Source: Limnohabitans sp. 2KL-17
GTDB taxonomy: Bacteria; Pseudomonadota; Gammaproteobacteria; Burkholderiales; Burkholderiaceae_C
NCBI RefSeq assembly: GCF_003063415.1
Contig: NZ_NESK01000011.1
Coordinates: forward strand, 1 to 64,000
Length of the DNA: 64,000 bases
Reading direction: 5' to 3'
The notes beneath the pieces were generated by a model that saw nothing but the letters and a program-made list of their open reading frames with translations, had not been told where the DNA came from and searched no databases. Below are positions 16,516-25,304 of the stretch, piece by piece (position 1 is the stretch's first letter; every line of letters begins with the position of its first letter). The translations under genes and the position numbers were made by a program.

Positions 16516-17892
16516 ATGGCCGATACCGCACCCCCCACCACCCCCACAGCGACCCATCCCGCAGCTTCTCCATCGCCGAACACGGTGCGCACCTGGCGCG
16601 AGGCATTGCGCCTGTATGTGCAACCCGCCAGCTTGCGCATGCTGGCGCTGGGTTTTTCGGCAGGTCTGCCCCTGCTGCTGGTGCTGGGCACGCTCAGCTT
16701 CAGGCTGCGCGAGGCGGGCATCGACCGCAGCACCATTGGTTATCTGAGCTGGGTGGGTCTGGCCTACGGCGTCAAGTGGATGTGGGCGCCGTTGGTGGAC
16801 CGCATGCCCCTTCCCTGGCTCACACGGCAACTGGGGCGGCGGCGCAGCTGGTTGCTGCTGTCGCAAATCGTCATCGCGGTCGGTCTGGTGGGCATGGCCC
16901 TGAACGACCCTTCACAGCTGCTGGGGCCCTTGGTGGCCTGTGCTTTGGCGGTGGCGGTGGCATCGGCTACGCAAGACATTGCGCTCGATGCCTATCGCAT
17001 CGAGTCGGCCGAGGTGAACGCCCAGGCCGTACTGGCGGCCAGTTACCAGACTGGATATCGCCTGGCCATGATCTGGGCGGGTGCTGGCGTGCTGTGGATC
17101 GCTGCGTGGGCCCAGGGCGACCAGGCCTCGGGCTATGCCCAGGTGGCCTGGCAAACGGCTTATCTGGTCATGGCGGCCAGCATGCTGCCGGGCATGCTCA
17201 TGGTGCTGGGCTCACCCGAGCCGGTGACCGCGCCACTGAAGCCAGCGCGCAACTTGGCCGAATGGCTGCAAGGCGCACTGGTGGAACCATTTGCCGACTT
17301 CTGGCAACGCTACCGCTGGCAAGCACTTTGGTTGCTGGGCCTGATCGCGGTGTACCGCATCAGCGATGTGGTGATGGGCATCATGGCCAACCCGTTTTAT
17401 GTCGACATGGGTTTCACCAAAACCGAAGTGGCCAGTGTGACCAAAGTCTATGGTGTGGTCATGACGCTGGTGGGTGCCTTTGTGGGGGGTGTGCTCTCGG
17501 CGCGATGGGGTGTCATGCGAATCCTCATGCTGGGCGCGGTGCTCAGCGCGGGCACCAACTTGCTGTTTGTGTGGCTGAGCGGGGTGGGGCACAACGTGAG
17601 CGCCCTGATATGGGTCATCTCGGCTGACAACCTGGCCAGCGGTATCGCCTCGGCTGCCTTCATTGCTTATTTGTCATCGCTCACCAACATCAGCTATTCG
17701 GCCACGCAATACGCTTTGCTGAGCTCCATGATGCTGCTGCTGCCGAAGTTCGTGGCAGGGTTTTCGGGGGAGTTTGTCGATGCCTATGGTTATGCCAGCT
17801 TCTTCACGGCCACCGCCTGGATGGGTTTGCCGGTGCTGCTGCTGGTGGCGTTGGCGTCCAGGGTGCATGCCCGGCAAACCGGGGCCGCCTGA
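16516..17892 (+). CDS. ampG: AmpG-family MFS muropeptide transporter
   Basis: Twelve-helix major facilitator of 458 residues. After a Pro/Thr-rich cytoplasmic head (1-30) come LRMLALGFSAGLPLLLVLGT and the loop DRMPLPWLTRQLGRRRSWLL, typical of AmpG permeases that bring anhydromuropeptides back for peptidoglycan recycling. SATQDIALDAYRIE is another conserved AmpG segment. Located in the inner membrane. No ampD or beta-lactamase gene is nearby, so the link to beta-lactam induction is not shown. The start ATG follows the divergent M48 gene by 64 bp. Confidence 0.9.
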   Translation: MADTAPPTTPTATHPAASPSPNTVRTWREALRLYVQPASLRMLALGFSAGLPLLLVLGTLSFRLREAGIDRSTIGYLSWVGLAYGVKWMWAPLVDRMPLPWLTRQLGRRRSWLLLSQIVIAVGLVGMALNDPSQLLGPLVACALAVAVASATQDIALDAYRIESAEVNAQAVLAASYQTGYRLAMIWAGAGVLWIAAWAQGDQASGYAQVAWQTAYLVMAASMLPGMLMVLGSPEPVTAPLKPARNLAEWLQGALVEPFADFWQRYRWQALWLLGLIAVYRISDVVMGIMANPFYVDMGFTKTEVASVTKVYGVVMTLVGAFVGGVLSARWGVMRILMLGAVLSAGTNLLFVWLSGVGHNVSALIWVISADNLASGIASAAFIAYLSSLTNISYSATQYALLSSMMLLLPKFVAGFSGEFVDAYGYASFFTATAWMGLPVLLLVALASRVHARQTGAA

Positions 17893-17954
17893 GGCGCTAC
17901 TTCTTAACCTGGTCGAGCGGCTTGCAGGGGCAGCTATGCGGAAAGCAAGGGCAA

Positions 17955-17994
17955 AAAAAATGCAGCGAACACCTGAAGGCGCGCTGCATTTTGG
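17955..17994. terminator. Bidirectional terminator between ampG and the zinc-finger gene
   Basis: AAAATGCAGCG at 17957-17967 pairs with CGCTGCATTTT at 17982-17992, giving an 11-bp stem with a 14-base loop and A/T-rich flanks. It lies between two convergent genes and can serve both. Confidence 0.75.
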
Positions 17995-18024
17995 GCGCAT
18001 CACCATGGTGGTGAATGCAAGCCT

Positions 18025-18228
18025 TTAGTGGTGGTGTCCCACCACCTCCCCGGCTTTCAGTTTGTAAACGGTGCCGCAATAAGGGCACCTGGCTTCACCG
18101 GTTTTGGTGATGTCCAAATAAACCTTGGGGTGGCTGTTCCAGAGCTTCATGTCGGCTTTGGGGCTGGGGCAAAACACACCGCCTTGGGGGTTCAGGTCGG
18201 TGGCCAGCAGTTCAACAGGGGTGCTCAT
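18025..18228 (-). CDS. Small CHCC zinc-finger domain protein
   Basis: The 67-residue protein has one zinc site made by CPSP...H (VFCPSPKADMKLWNSHP) and RCPYCGTVY, followed by a His-rich tail (GHHH). The pattern fits the zf-CHCC family, related to mitochondrial NDUFS6. AAGGACC precedes the ATG at 18228. It lies 11 bp downstream of ilvE on the same strand, so it is probably cotranscribed. Its function in bacteria is not known. Confidence 0.85.
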   Translation of the reverse strand: MSTPVELLATDLNPQGGVFCPSPKADMKLWNSHPKVYLDITKTGEARCPYCGTVYKLKAGEVVGHHH

Positions 18229-18239
18229 GTTCACGGTCC

Positions 18240-19190
18240 TTAAACCAAAGTCAGCCAGTGGGCGTATTTGGGGTTGCGGCCGTTGACGATGTCAAAGAAC
18301 GCGGTCTGGATTTTTTCGGTGATGGGGCCGCGGCTGCCCACATAGCCTTCCTTGCCCAACTCGATGCGGTCGAGTTCACGAATTGGCGTGACCTCGGCGG
18401 CGGTGCCGGTGAAGAAGGCTTCGTCGGCGATGTACACCTCGTCGCGGGTGATGCGCTTTTGCACGATTTCCAGGCCCAGATCCTTGGCGATGTGGAACAC
18501 CGTGTTGCGGGTGATGCCGTTCAGGGCGCCAGCCGACAAGTCAGGGGTGTAGATCACACCGTCCTTAACGACAAAGATGTTTTCGCCAGCGCCCTCAGAC
18601 ACAAAGCCCGAGGTGTCCAGCAGCAAGGCTTCGTCATAGCCCTCGTCGGTCACTTCCATGTTGGCCAGGATCGAGTTGGTGTAGTTGCTCACCGCCTTGG
18701 CCTGCGTCATGGTGATGTTGACGTGGTGGCGTGTGTAGCTGCTGGTCTTGACGCGGATGCCGCGCTTCATGCCTTCTTCGCCCAGGTAGGCGCCCCAAGT
18801 CCAGGCGGCCACCATCAAATGGATGGTGTTGCCCTTCGGGCTCACACCCAGCTTTTTGTCGCCGATCCAGGTCAGGGGGCGGATGTAGCCGCTTTCCAGA
18901 TGGTTTTCTCGGACCACGGCGCGCTGGGCTTCTTTGACTTGGTCTTTGGTGAACGGAATGGCCATGCGCAGAATTTTGGCGCTGTTGAACAGCCGCTCTG
19001 TGTGCTCTTCCAGGCGAAAGATGGCGGTGCCTTGGCCGGTTTTGTAGGCGCGCACGCCTTCAAATGCGCCGCAGCCGTAGTGCAGGGTGTGGCTCAGGAC
19101 GTGGATCTTGGCGTCGCGCCAATCGACCATCTGGCCATCCATCCAGATTTTGCCGTCACGGTCTGACATGGAGGGAATGACTACGCTCAT
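18240..19190 (-). CDS. ilvE: Branched-chain amino-acid aminotransferase
   Basis: PLP enzyme for the last step of leucine, isoleucine and valine synthesis. The 316-residue fold-type IV protein shows HTLHYGCGAFEGVRAY, ESGYIRPLTWIG, MTQAKAVSNYTNS (the PLP lysine is the K of QAKA) and ALLLDTSGFVSEGAGENIFVV. The ATG at 19190 (MSVVIPSMSDRDGKIW) fits homologues, with AAGGACAC just upstream. The zinc-finger gene follows closely. Confidence 0.95.
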   Translation of the reverse strand: MSVVIPSMSDRDGKIWMDGQMVDWRDAKIHVLSHTLHYGCGAFEGVRAYKTGQGTAIFRLEEHTERLFNSAKILRMAIPFTKDQVKEAQRAVVRENHLESGYIRPLTWIGDKKLGVSPKGNTIHLMVAAWTWGAYLGEEGMKRGIRVKTSSYTRHHVNITMTQAKAVSNYTNSILANMEVTDEGYDEALLLDTSGFVSEGAGENIFVVKDGVIYTPDLSAGALNGITRNTVFHIAKDLGLEIVQKRITRDEVYIADEAFFTGTAAEVTPIRELDRIELGKEGYVGSRGPITEKIQTAFFDIVNGRNPKYAHWLTLV

Positions 19191-19279
19191 GAAAGTGTCC
19201 TTTGAAGGGGGGCTTGAAAAGGTAAAAAGCAATTTTAAGGTCTGGCGCCCCAGGTGGCGAAAAAGACCTTCAGGGATGT

Positions 19280-19711
19280 CTAGTTGGGCAGTGTGCCGGC
19301 TGGTGCGTCGGCCTGGCTTTCAGGTGCGGGGCGCTCCAGTGCCCATTCGGTCAGTTTGCCCCCCACAAAGGTGGCCGTGACGTGCGATTCGCTGGCATCG
19401 GTCCAGCGGTAAATCTCGGGTTGGGTGTCTTTGTCGGATTGCAGCGCGCCCAAAGACCGTGTCATGGCGATCACATGCATCAAGGTCGCGCCTTTTTGCA
19501 GCTTGGCGTTCAACATCACGGCGCTGGCCACATGGCCGATGGGGCGGTTGGCGGCCTTTTTCAGGATGGTGACCATGCGCGTGAAGTGCAGCAGGATCCA
19601 CATCACCACGCCGCCTGCCGCCAAAGCAACACCCGCCCACTGAAAGGCTTGCCAGGCCCCAACGGTGAAGACGACGATGGCCAGAGGGGCCAGTAGTTTG
19701 TTGAAATTCAT
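19280..19711 (-). CDS. Hypothetical membrane protein downstream of radA
   Basis: A 143-residue protein of unrecognised family. Two hydrophobic segments (LLAPLAIVVFTVGAWQAF and WAGVALAAGGVVMWILL, residues about 5-45) form a hairpin in the membrane, followed by a soluble domain with VMLNAKLQKGATLMHVI and SESHVTATFVGGKLTEWA. The C-terminus is Pro/Ala-rich. It lies 51 bp after radA on the same strand and may be cotranscribed, but no functional tie is evident. Confidence 0.75.
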   Translation of the reverse strand: MNFNKLLAPLAIVVFTVGAWQAFQWAGVALAAGGVVMWILLHFTRMVTILKKAANRPIGHVASAVMLNAKLQKGATLMHVIAMTRSLGALQSDKDTQPEIYRWTDASESHVTATFVGGKLTEWALERPAPESQADAPAGTLPN

Positions 19712-19762
19712 GGGGGCAGATTGTGCCTTGAGTTGTGCACTGAGTTGTGCCTTGTGGGCCTT

Positions 19763-21148
19763 TCAGTCCAGACCGCGCACCACCTGCATGGCCTCTTCGA
19801 TGCGCTCGACCGGGTGGATGGTCAAGCCTTCAAAGCTTTTGTCGCTCTTTTTGGGCGCATTGGCTTTGGGCACCACCGCCACGGTGTAGCCCAGTTTGGC
19901 CGCCTCTTTCAAGCGGTCTTGGCCCCTTGGCGCGGGACGGACCTCTCCGGCCAGACCCACTTCGCCAAAAGCGATGAAGCCTTTGGGCAAGGGCTTGCCG
20001 CGCAGGCTGCTGGTGATGGCCAGCATCACCGCCAGATCGGCCGCCGGCTCGCTGATGCGAACCCCCCCCACCGCGTTCACAAAAACGTCCTGGTCCATGC
20101 AGGCCACGCCCGCATGGCGGTGCAGCACCGCCAGCAGCATGGCCAGGCGGTCACGGTCCAGCCCCACCGAAAGCCGCCGCGGGCTGGGGCCGCCACTGTC
20201 CACCAGGGCCTGAATCTCCACCAGCAAGGGGCGCGTGCCCTCCAGCGTCACCATCACGCAGCTGCCCGGCACGGGTTCGCTGTGCTGGCTCAAAAAGATG
20301 GCGCTCGGGTTGCTCACGCCCTTCAGGCCTTTTTCGGTCATGGCAAAAACGCCGATTTCGTTGACGGCGCCAAAGCGGTTCTTGATGGCACGGATCAACC
20401 TGAAGTTGGAATGCGTGTCGCCTTCAAAATAAAGCACCGTGTCGACCATGTGTTCCAGCACGCGGGGGCCAGCCAAGGCCCCTTCTTTGGTGACATGGCC
20501 AACCAGCACGATGGTGGTGCCGGTGGATTTGGCGGTGCGGGTCAGGTGGGCTGCACATTCGCGCACTTGGGCTACCGAGCCGGGGGCCGAGGTGAGCTGG
20601 TCCGAGTAGACCGTCTGGATCGAGTCGATGATGGCAATGCCGGGTTGGCGTGCTTGCAGGGTGTGCAAAATCTTTTCCAGCTGGATCTCGGGCAGCACCG
20701 GCACTTGCGAGTCGGGCATGCCAAGCCGCCGCGAGCGCATGGCCACTTGTGCACCGCTTTCTTCGCCCGTCACATACAAAGTGCTCATGCCGCTGCGCTG
20801 TAGCGCATCCACCGCCTGCAGCAGCAAGGTCGATTTGCCGATGCCCGGGTCGCCGCCGATCAGCACCACACCGCCTTCGACCATGCCCCCGCCCAGCACC
20901 CGGTCGAGTTCGTCGATGCCCGTCGGGTGGCGGTCAAAGTCGGCCGCTTCGATGGCAGACAAGGGCAACACCTCGGAAGTGGGGGCCAGTGAGGCATGCA
21001 CCGAGCCAAAGCGGTTTTTGCCTGCAGCGGGCTCGGTTGAGCCTTCGATCAGGGTGTTCCAGGCGTTGCAACTGGGGCATTTGCCCATCCAGCGGGCGCT
21101 GGTGCCGCCGCATTCGGTACAGGTGAAAATCGATTTGTCTTTGGCCAT
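19763..21148 (-). CDS. radA: DNA repair protein RadA
   Basis: RecA-like branch-migration ATPase. The 461-residue protein begins with a four-cysteine zinc finger (CTECGG...GKCPSC), then GGDPGIGKSTL (Walker A), the RadA-specific KNRFG motif (AIKNRFGAVNEIG), and a C-terminal Lon-protease-like domain (GLAGEVRPAPRGQDRL). Start MAKDKSIFTCTECGG at 21148 is standard; the longer frame upstream is not conserved-looking. The membrane-protein gene follows on the same strand. Confidence 0.96.
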   Translation of the reverse strand: MAKDKSIFTCTECGGTSARWMGKCPSCNAWNTLIEGSTEPAAGKNRFGSVHASLAPTSEVLPLSAIEAADFDRHPTGIDELDRVLGGGMVEGGVVLIGGDPGIGKSTLLLQAVDALQRSGMSTLYVTGEESGAQVAMRSRRLGMPDSQVPVLPEIQLEKILHTLQARQPGIAIIDSIQTVYSDQLTSAPGSVAQVRECAAHLTRTAKSTGTTIVLVGHVTKEGALAGPRVLEHMVDTVLYFEGDTHSNFRLIRAIKNRFGAVNEIGVFAMTEKGLKGVSNPSAIFLSQHSEPVPGSCVMVTLEGTRPLLVEIQALVDSGGPSPRRLSVGLDRDRLAMLLAVLHRHAGVACMDQDVFVNAVGGVRISEPAADLAVMLAITSSLRGKPLPKGFIAFGEVGLAGEVRPAPRGQDRLKEAAKLGYTVAVVPKANAPKKSDKSFEGLTIHPVERIEEAMQVVRGLD

Positions 21149-21176
21149 GGGGTGCAAGTGTGCCTGAGCGCAAAGC

Positions 21177-22226
21177 TCAAGCGGTGCGCCAAGCGTGTAA
21201 AAAGTTGTGCGTGATTTCAGTGGCCGACAGTGCTTGGCAACCACGCGCGTTCTGCCCTGCCCAGAGCGGCGAGAAATCGCTGCAGCCTTGGGCTTCGGCA
21301 GCGGCGCGCAGCGGCGCCATGTCGGCAGTTGCCAATGGAAAAGCCGGTGCCACAGGGTTCAATGGGCCCAACTCGCGCATTACGCGGTTGACGATGCCGC
21401 GGGCGGGACGACCTGTGAACAGCCGGGTCAGGGCGGTGGTCTGTGATGCATCAGATTGCAATGCGGCCCGGTGCAGCGCGCTGGTGGTGGCCTCCTGGCT
21501 GCACAGATAAGCGGTACCGATTTGCACCGCTGTTGCGCCCAGTCCCCGTGCTGCCACCACGCCCGCCGCACTGCCGATGCCGCCTGCCGCAATGACGGGC
21601 AAATGGGTGGCCTGCACGATCTGTGGCAGCAATGAAAAGGTGCCCATCTGGGTGTTCAAGTCATCGCTGAGAAACATGCCCCGATGGCCTCCAGCTTCCA
21701 GGCCCTGGGCAATGATGGCATCGACGCCATGCGCTTCCAGCCAAAGCGCTTCAGGCACGGTCGTGGCCGATGACAGCACCACACTGCCCCAGCTTTTGAC
21801 CCGTGCCATCAAGTCGGCCGATGGCAGTCCGAAGTGGAAACTGACCACTGCGGGGCGAAAGGCTTCCAGCACGTCGGCGGTTTCGTGGTTGAAGGGCACG
21901 CGCGAGGCGCTGGTTGCGGCGGTTTCTGGGCTCAAGCCCAAGGATTTGTAATAGGGGGCCAAAGCTTTGCGCCAGGCGGCCAGGGCTTGTGCATCGGGTG
22001 CGGGGTGCGTGTGGCAAAAAAAGTTGACGTTGTAGGGACCTTGGGTGGCTTGCTGCAAGGCTTGCAGTTCGCGCTGCAGCTCGCCCGGGCTGAGCATGGC
22101 CGCAGGCAGAGAACCCAGCCCGCCAGCTTCGCACACGGCGGCAGCCAGCCGGTGGTTTTGCGACCCGGCCATGGGGGCTTGCACGACGCAAGGCAAGTTG
22201 CTCGGCCATCGGCTGTGTTTGTTCAT
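21177..22226 (-). CDS. Nitronate monooxygenase family protein
   Basis: FMN TIM-barrel enzyme of the 2-nitropropane dioxygenase family, 349 residues. It shows VVQAPMAGSQNHRLAAAV at the N-terminus, QGLEAGGHRG (the conserved FMN/His region) and PVIAAGGIGSAAGVVAARGLGATAVQIGT (phosphate-binding glycine segment). Members oxidise alkyl nitronates such as propionate 3-nitronate; the exact substrate is unknown. It starts 28 bp after radA's upstream edge on the same strand, and the secreted hydrolase gene lies 10 bp before it. Confidence 0.9.
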   Translation of the reverse strand: MNKHSRWPSNLPCVVQAPMAGSQNHRLAAAVCEAGGLGSLPAAMLSPGELQRELQALQQATQGPYNVNFFCHTHPAPDAQALAAWRKALAPYYKSLGLSPETAATSASRVPFNHETADVLEAFRPAVVSFHFGLPSADLMARVKSWGSVVLSSATTVPEALWLEAHGVDAIIAQGLEAGGHRGMFLSDDLNTQMGTFSLLPQIVQATHLPVIAAGGIGSAAGVVAARGLGATAVQIGTAYLCSQEATTSALHRAALQSDASQTTALTRLFTGRPARGIVNRVMRELGPLNPVAPAFPLATADMAPLRAAAEAQGCSDFSPLWAGQNARGCQALSATEITHNFLHAWRTA

Positions 22227-22236
22227 GGTGCAGGGT

Positions 22237-23268
22237 TCACTGTTGAGGTCGCAGGGTCTGGATCAGCCGGACCAGATCGGTAGTCATTTTTTCTTTGGCC
22301 GAAGGATCAGAGCCTGTCCATGAGAAGGTGGTGTGGTCTGTGCCATAGGTCAGCATTTTTCGGTCGATGAGACCCTGAAAAATGCCGTGTGCGGCATGGT
22401 CGTAAAACCAAATGTCGATGTCTGCGCCTTGCGTTTTGAGGCGTTGCATCCAGTCGATCGGTCTTTCAGTGAGGTTTGTCGGGTGATCACGCCCATTGCA
22501 GAGCAGCGCGTTGCCTGGCGGTATTTCGCGGCTTGGTGGCCGGTTGACCCGGCAACTTTCCTGGCGCAGCCACATCCAGTCTTCCTGGTGTTTTCCACCA
22601 TAGTTGTCGAGTTTGCCAAAGATGAGCCGCACGGGCACAGCCACCGTGTCTGGCAGGCCAATGCCCATGCCGGGCAGACCCTCTGGAACGACCGCCCGAA
22701 CATGTTCCGGGCTCACCACGCTGGCGAGATTGGCGACGACTGCCGCCCCGTTTGAGACTCCTTGCAGGAAGATGGCACGGTGATCGATCTTGTCGGACTG
22801 TGTCAAGGCCCATTCGTAAGCGCCTTGGGTGGCTTTGTAGATCATGCGTTGGCGCGATTCATTGGTCGCCTGAGAACCCCAGAAGGGGTAGCCTTGGTAA
22901 AAGCCATTCAGGTGGTAAGCGTCAAACACCAGTGTGGCGATGTCGTGTTTGTGCAGCGCTGCAGCCAAGTTGCGTTCGAGCATGCCCAGTCCGCCTCCGC
23001 CATGCGCGATGATGACCAGCGGTGGCTTTGTCGGTAATGGGCTGCCGTTCCAGCGGGAAGGCACTTTGAGCTGGACGGATTTGTGACACGGGTCAAATGG
23101 TGCCAATGGCCCTTTGACGGTATGAAAACGGGGTCGGATTTGCACCAGCTCTGCGACGTTTTCTGGCGCAGGATGGCAATCAGATGGGGTCTGTGCAGCA
23201 CTGCACAGGCTGATCAGACCGAGGCATGCGGCCAAAGGCCAAGAGGTCAGGCGTCGCGGGCGGGTCAT
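22237..23268 (-). CDS. Secreted alpha/beta hydrolase, dienelactone-hydrolase-like
   Basis: The 343-residue protein begins MTRPRRLTSWPLAACLGLIS with a following LCSAAQ cleavage region, a signal peptide. PLVIIAHGGGG is the oxyanion-hole region, FLQGVSNGAAV is the GxSxG nucleophile elbow, and the C-terminal YDHAAHGIF supplies the His. A Cys-containing insertion (ESCRVN...LLCNGRDH) may form a disulfide in the periplasm. Substrate unknown. ATG 23268 is chosen for the signal peptide; the open frame extends upstream without protein character. It is divergent from hpaR. Confidence 0.82.
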   Translation of the reverse strand: MTRPRRLTSWPLAACLGLISLCSAAQTPSDCHPAPENVAELVQIRPRFHTVKGPLAPFDPCHKSVQLKVPSRWNGSPLPTKPPLVIIAHGGGGLGMLERNLAAALHKHDIATLVFDAYHLNGFYQGYPFWGSQATNESRQRMIYKATQGAYEWALTQSDKIDHRAIFLQGVSNGAAVVANLASVVSPEHVRAVVPEGLPGMGIGLPDTVAVPVRLIFGKLDNYGGKHQEDWMWLRQESCRVNRPPSREIPPGNALLCNGRDHPTNLTERPIDWMQRLKTQGADIDIWFYDHAAHGIFQGLIDRKMLTYGTDHTTFSWTGSDPSAKEKMTTDLVRLIQTLRPQQ

Positions 23269-23368
23269 GGGGTCTCCGGGGTTGAGGCATCTTATGAGAA
23301 AAGTCTTGCAGGGGGATACAGAACAAAGTTGTTCAGTAAAAACCCGAATGTCAACCTGGGTGAATTCA

Positions 23369-23382
23369 TTTAACATGTTAAA
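23369..23382. promoter_or_regulatory. Perfect palindrome, probable HpaR operator
   Basis: TTTAACATGTTAAA is a perfect 14-bp palindrome ending three bases before the hpaR start codon. MarR-family repressors bind such AT-rich palindromes near their own promoters. Binding here would block hpaR translation-initiation DNA and the promoter of the hpa operon. Assignment to HpaR is inferred from position. Confidence 0.65.
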
Positions 23383-23385
23383 CAA

Positions 23386-23877
23386 ATGACCACCATACCT
23401 TCTTTTGTTCACCGCAACTTGCCTAGGCTCTTGCTTGAAGCCCGAGAGGCCGTGATGTTGCATACCCGACCCGCCCTGCGGGAGCATGGTCTGTCAGACC
23501 AGCAGTGGCGGGTGTTGCGGGTGTTGGGCGAACATGCCGATGAGCAAGGGGGCATCGAAACCGGGCGGGTGGCCCGTGAAGCCTATTTGCTCGGTCCCAG
23601 CCTGACGGGTGTATTGGCCCGCATGGAACGCGATGGCCTGATCGAACGCCAGCGTTGCCCGCAAGACGCCCGCCGCAGCGTGGTGCGTGCCACGGCAGAG
23701 GGGTTGGCCAAAGTGCAGGCCTTGTCGCAAACCATCGAAGCGCATTACGTTTGGATGGGGCAGCACTTGGGCAAGGCAAGTCTCACTGCTTTGTATGACT
23801 TGCTGGACAAGGTGATTGCCTTGGAAATACCCGATGCCGAAGCAACAGCACCGGCATCCGAGAACTTAGAGGAATAA
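23386..23877 (+). CDS. hpaR: Homoprotocatechuate degradation regulator HpaR (MarR family)
   Basis: MarR-type winged-helix repressor of 163 residues. HRNLPRLLLEAREAVM and HGLSDQQWRVLRVLGEH are characteristic of HpaR; GPSLTGVLARMERDGLI is the recognition-helix region and DARRSVVRATAEG the wing. HpaR represses the meta-cleavage operon and is relieved by aromatic hydroxyphenylacetates. No Shine-Dalgarno precedes the ATG, and the palindrome lies right in front of it, so the message may be leaderless. hpaG1 starts three bases after its stop, so it is the first gene of the operon. Confidence 0.93.
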   Translation: MTTIPSFVHRNLPRLLLEAREAVMLHTRPALREHGLSDQQWRVLRVLGEHADEQGGIETGRVAREAYLLGPSLTGVLARMERDGLIERQRCPQDARRSVVRATAEGLAKVQALSQTIEAHYVWMGQHLGKASLTALYDLLDKVIALEIPDAEATAPASENLEE

Positions 23878-23880
23878 GCG

Positions 23881-24537
23881 ATGCAACCCCCGAATACGCT
23901 AACACGATCCTGGCAACCACAGGGCACGGTCTACGGCACCTTACTCAACTTTCGCCGCGAATGGGACTTGTGGTCACCTCGAATGACGCAAGACCCGTAC
24001 AAGGCTGCACCCAAAGCACCCGTGCTGTATTTCAAGACGGCCAATACTTTCAGCACCGCCGGTCAAGACCTCGTGCTGCAGGACGGCGTGACCGAGGTGG
24101 ACATTGGCGCCACGCTGGGGCTGGTGATCGGTGACGGTGGCCAAGTGGTCGCAGCTGCGCTGCTGTGCGACTGGTCTGTGCCCCACACGAGCTATTACAG
24201 ACCCCCGGTCAAGTCCCGTTGCCGCGATGCTTATCTGGCCTTGCCCGAGCAAGTCACACCCTGTGCAGGTGTTGAGCCTTGGGAGAATTTGACAATCGAC
24301 ATTCGCCGCAATGGCGAGCAGGTGCAAACCGTTCAGCTGGCTGAGTTGGTGCGGCCTATGTCTCAACTGCTGGCCGATGTGGCTGAGTTCATGAGCTTGC
24401 AACCGGGCGACGTGCTGATGGTCGGCACCGACTGTCTGGCGGACGGCACACGTCCGCGCGCCAAAGCCGGTGACCGCATTGAAATAACGGCACCAGACTT
24501 TTGCCCTGTATCGGTTCACGTCGGAGCAGCGCCATGA
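23881..24537 (+). CDS. hpaG1: HpaG1, FAH-family decarboxylase/isomerase subunit
   Basis: The 218-residue fumarylacetoacetase-fold protein corresponds to the N-terminal half of E. coli HpaG. It carries VLYFKTANTF, VTEVDIGATLGLVIG (acidic metal ligands) and LQPGDVLMVGTDC near the C-terminus. With HpaG2 it decarboxylates 5-oxopent-3-ene-1,2,5-tricarboxylate and isomerises the product. Its stop overlaps the hpaG2 ATG (ATGA), consistent with coupled translation of the two halves, which are fused in enterobacteria. Confidence 0.88.
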   Translation: MQPPNTLTRSWQPQGTVYGTLLNFRREWDLWSPRMTQDPYKAAPKAPVLYFKTANTFSTAGQDLVLQDGVTEVDIGATLGLVIGDGGQVVAAALLCDWSVPHTSYYRPPVKSRCRDAYLALPEQVTPCAGVEPWENLTIDIRRNGEQVQTVQLAELVRPMSQLLADVAEFMSLQPGDVLMVGTDCLADGTRPRAKAGDRIEITAPDFCPVSVHVGAAP

Positions 24538-25304
24538 AGCACGCGCGCATCGCCTGGTCGGGCGCCATCCAGCAAGCCATCGAGTCCGATGGTCAGTTGC
24601 TCATCACGCAAGGGCCACACAAAGGCCGCCGTGTAGAGTTTGACGACGTGGTCTGGCTGCCGCCGCTGGCTCCTGTGCCGAAAGCGCGCACCGTGATCGC
24701 GCTGGGCTTGAACTACGCCGACCATGCCAAAGAGCTGGCCTTCAAGGCACCCGAAGAACCGCTGGCCTTCATGAAAGGCGAGGCCGCCCTGATCGGCCAC
24801 AAGGCTTTCACCCAGCGCCCTGCCGATGTGAAATACATGCACTACGAATGCGAGCTGGCCGTGGTGATCGGACGAACGGCCCGCCACGTCATAAAGTCGG
24901 ACGCCTACGACCACGTGGCCGGCTACACCGTGGCCAACGACTACGCCATCCGCGACTACCTGGAAAACTGGTACCGGCCCAACCTGCGCGTGAAAAACCG
25001 CGACACTTGCACACCGATTGGCCCCTGGCTGGTCGATGCCGCCGATGTGCCCAAACCCATGGCGCTCAAGTTGCAAACCACCGTCAACAGCCAGATCACT
25101 CAAAGCGGCTCGACCGCCGACATGATTTTTGATGTGCCTACGCTGATCGAATACTTCAGCAGCTTCATGACGCTGAACCCCGGCGATTTGATATTGACGG
25201 GTACGCCTGACGGCATCGTCGACTGCCAGCCGGGTGACGTGATCGCTACCGAGATCGAAGGCGTCGGCGCCTTGATCAACACCATTGTGAAAGCCCAGCC
25301 ATGA
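24534..25304 (+). CDS. hpaG2: HpaG2, FAH-family isomerase/decarboxylase subunit
   Basis: The 256-residue protein is the C-terminal half of the HpaG activity. KARTVIALGLNYADHAKELA, HYECELAVVIGR (metal-binding Glu pair), YAIRDYLENWYRPNLRVKNR and LNPGDLILTGTPDGI are strong FAH-family motifs. The ATG at 24534 overlaps the hpaG1 stop, and its own stop overlaps the hpaE start (ATGA again). An upstream in-frame ATG at 24501 lies inside hpaG1 and is not needed. Confidence 0.92.
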   Translation: MKHARIAWSGAIQQAIESDGQLLITQGPHKGRRVEFDDVVWLPPLAPVPKARTVIALGLNYADHAKELAFKAPEEPLAFMKGEAALIGHKAFTQRPADVKYMHYECELAVVIGRTARHVIKSDAYDHVAGYTVANDYAIRDYLENWYRPNLRVKNRDTCTPIGPWLVDAADVPKPMALKLQTTVNSQITQSGSTADMIFDVPTLIEYFSSFMTLNPGDLILTGTPDGIVDCQPGDVIATEIEGVGALINTIVKAQP

